From: Colivivens sp963626085
GTDB lineage: Bacteria; Bacteroidota; Bacteroidia; Bacteroidales; Bacteroidaceae
Direction of reading: 5' to 3'
DNA length: 35,085 bases
NCBI GenBank assembly: GCA_963626085.1
Contig: CAVFVJ010000020.1
Location: 1 to 35,085 of the forward strand
Shown here: positions 33,989 through 35,085 of the stretch, one piece after another
Layout of the letters: every line of letters starts with the position of its first letter
How positions within the stretch are numbered: the stretch's first letter is position 1
The notes under the pieces: model-generated
The model's database searches: none
Seen by the model: only the letters and a program-made list of their open reading frames with translations
What the model was told of the DNA's origin: nothing
Made by a program: the position numbers and the translations under genes

Positions 33989-34411
33989 GTGAGGTCAGTT
34001 TCCTTAATCTGTACAGGATTGATACCTCTTGTGATAGTCACGGCTTTGTCGCTCGTTTCGTGTCAGGAGTCAAAGAGAGATCGTATCGAGCGTGAAGCCC
34101 GTGAGTACACCGAGAAGAGTTGTCCGCGCGCTGAATTTCAAGATATCATATATCTGGACAGTCTCGTGTGCCACAACGACTCTCTTGACAATTATGTCTA
34201 TTACTACTCAGTGAGGGCTGATTCCGTAATGCTTGAACGGATGAAGTCTGGGTATGACGATGCGCGCAGACTGTTGCTTAAGGGCGTGCGCAATTCGATA
34301 GACTTGCGTTACATCAAGAACGAACGATTGAATATAGTTTACGCTTATTATGATGCGGAGACACACGAACTGATTCAGAAATACGTGTTTACGCCAAGCG
34401 ACTATGAATAA
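33989..34411 (+). CDS. small lipoprotein, function unknown
   Basis: A 140-aa protein starting with GTG at 33989; no ATG precedes the lipobox. The signal ICTGLIPLVIVTALSLVSC places Cys25 at the lipidation site. The mature part is charged and mixed alpha/beta (EYTEKSCPRAEFQDIIYLDSLVCHND, YYYSVRADSVM, RLNIVYAYYDAETHE), a cystatin-like outline at best. I do not recognise a named family. It lies 11 bp after yebC. The mature protein has two more cysteines, which could form a disulfide in the envelope. Confidence 0.75.
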   Translation: MRSVSLICTGLIPLVIVTALSLVSCQESKRDRIEREAREYTEKSCPRAEFQDIIYLDSLVCHNDSLDNYVYYYSVRADSVMLERMKSGYDDARRLLLKGVRNSIDLRYIKNERLNIVYAYYDAETHELIQKYVFTPSDYE

Positions 34412-34505
34412 TTTGGTTAATGCGTCCAGTTGCTTTCTCTAGTTGGCAATTTGCTGTGTGCGAACACGGTAATGACTGTTTTTTGAGAATTTTTATGCAC
34501 AGGCT

Positions 34506-34537
34506 TTTGACTGAAGTGAAATAAACCCTACCTTTGC
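34506..34537 (+). promoter_or_regulatory. promoter of the winged-helix gene
   Basis: TTTG at 34506-34509 and TACCTTTGC at 34529-34537 are separated by 19 bp. This is one of the clearest -33/-7 pairs in the window. A 59-nt leader follows. Confidence 0.8.
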
Positions 34538-34596
34538 AGCGTGACTAAGGTCATGTAAGTTTAGTACATTAATTTTAAGGGAAAGGTAAGAAGATT

Positions 34597-34806
34597 ATGT
34601 TGCAGGAAAAAGCAGGAAACATTGCAGGTCTTATTTGGAATGCATTGTCAGAGAACAACGGGCAGACTTATAAGCAGATAAAGAAGTCTACCAAATTGGC
34701 TGAGAAGGATTTCAATCTTGGACTGGGTTGGTTGCTTCGTGAGGACAAACTTGCTGTGTCTGAATCAGGTGACGAGAAAGACCCATACATTTATTCTCTG
34801 AAATAA
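34597..34806 (+). CDS. small winged helix-turn-helix protein (DUF2582 type)
   Basis: A 69-aa protein consisting of one winged helix domain: AGNIAGLIWNALSEN (helix 1), GQTYKQIKKSTKLAEKDFNLGLGWLLREDKL (helices 2-3, the turn and recognition helix), and a wing ending DPYIYSLK. It matches the small Bacteroidota winged-helix family described as DUF2582 (PF10771). The DNA target and role are unknown. It has its own strong promoter and terminator, so it is a single-gene unit that could be highly expressed. Confidence 0.88.
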   Translation: MLQEKAGNIAGLIWNALSENNGQTYKQIKKSTKLAEKDFNLGLGWLLREDKLAVSESGDEKDPYIYSLK

Positions 34807-34840
34807 TACGTAGGGTATTGGCGTAAAGGGAAACATATTA

Positions 34841-34879
34841 AAGGATGTCATGTATTATTTACATGGCATCCTTTTTTTT
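34841..34879 (+). terminator. intrinsic terminator after the winged-helix gene
   Basis: AAGGATG (34841-34847) and CATGT pair with ACATG and CATCCTT (34867-34873), a stem of about 12 pairs with one internal mismatch and a 7-nt loop. A run of eight T follows immediately. Confidence 0.9.
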
Positions 34880-34891
34880 GACCTATAGGTC
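34880..34891. repeat. 12-bp perfect palindrome next to the terminator
   Basis: GACCTATAGGTC reads the same on both strands. It sits directly behind the T-run and within 50 bp of an outward-facing -7 box. It may be an operator, or part of the insertion-sequence junction. Confidence 0.35.
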
Positions 34892-34928
34892 TTATTCCTC
34901 CGTTTTTGAAAGTTGACTGAACTGTGCT

Positions 34929-34937
34929 GCAAAAGTA
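34929..34937 (-). promoter_or_regulatory. leftward -7-like element near the insertion-sequence end
   Basis: Read leftward this is TACTTTTGC, a match to TAnnTTTGC. It points away from the transposase fragment into the terminator of the winged-helix gene, with no gene on the minus strand ahead of it. It could be an outward-reading promoter at the element's edge. Confidence 0.4.
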
Positions 34938-34982
34938 CGTTTTTTTTTCTTATCCCCAAATCTTTGACCGCCTAATTTTGGT

Positions 34983-35085
34983 TCATCCGACATTTCGAGT
35001 GATACGGCAATCATGTAGGGCATATAGCCTAAGCTTAAAATAGTTCTCATCCCTAAATCCATAGGCGTTACGTTTCATCACCTTT
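34983..35085 (-). mobile_element. ISL3-like transposase, C-terminal end (partial)
   Basis: On the minus strand the frame is open from the window edge to TGA at 34985-34983, giving 34 residues that contain VMKRNAYGFRDENYFKLRLY. The block KRNAYGFR...YFKLRL is the hallmark ending of ISL3-type DDE transposases (family pattern: K-x-x-x-R-x-AYGFR-x-FxNFRLRIL). About 12% or less of the gene is seen, so whether the element is intact cannot be judged. The left end of the element must lie between 34880 and 34982. No inverted repeat can be confirmed without the other end. Confidence 0.7.

Overview
The window reads as a chromosomal stretch of a Bacteroidales bacterium, probably of the Prevotella/Bacteroides kind. 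The reasons are repeated promoters with the Bacteroidota -7 box TAnnTTTG(C), lineage-typical genes (DUF4296 lipoprotein, AAA-ATPase-like/PD-(D/E)XK protein, BtuB-like TonB receptor, long IleS, DUF3160 protein, small winged-helix protein) and near-absent Shine-Dalgarno sites. The species cannot be fixed from sequence alone.

Layout: 1-224 is the 3' end of a formylglycine-generating-enzyme-like (SUMF1) gene. 225-638 is non-coding, with a nested hairpin and a cluster of GTAG-headed palindromes. Then come an AAA/PD-(D/E)XK gene (639-2198), adenine deaminase (minus), and a three-gene exported cassette (lipoprotein, DUF3160 protein, CapA-like protein; 4118-8122). A second GTAG-palindrome cluster follows (8167-8252), then a GH13 amylase and fabD (both minus). 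A plus-strand translation block holds an Uup-type ABC-F ATPase, thrS, infC, rpmI and rplT (11291-16622). Next are a YiiX/C92-like hydrolase and a BtuB-like receptor (16687-19457). A poorly characterised spot follows, with a CPxCG micro-ORF and a protein resembling a degenerate LexA/S24 fold (19576-20396). After asnA, the bifunctional NAD(P)HX repair enzyme and a coupled 61-aa protein comes a tightly packed minus-strand operon, transcribed pyrB-pyrI-ileS-lspA-DUF4296-yraN (30264 down to 23270). The right end carries pheT, yebC, a small lipoprotein, a winged-helix protein and the 3' end of an ISL3-like transposase running off the window.

Most of the window is core metabolism and translation: amino-acid tRNA charging (thrS, ileS, pheT), initiation factor and ribosomal proteins, pyrimidine synthesis, lipid synthesis (fabD), lipoprotein processing (lspA) and metabolite repair. 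The least explained parts are the two GTAG-palindrome clusters, which look like REP/BIME elements; the S24-like protein with its micro-ORF; the hydrolase with an unusual long leader beside the BtuB-like receptor; and the structured intergenic RNAs around infC-rpmI-rplT. I found no CRISPR array, no rRNA or tRNA gene and no recognisable phage. No complete new multi-gene system is proven by the sequence.
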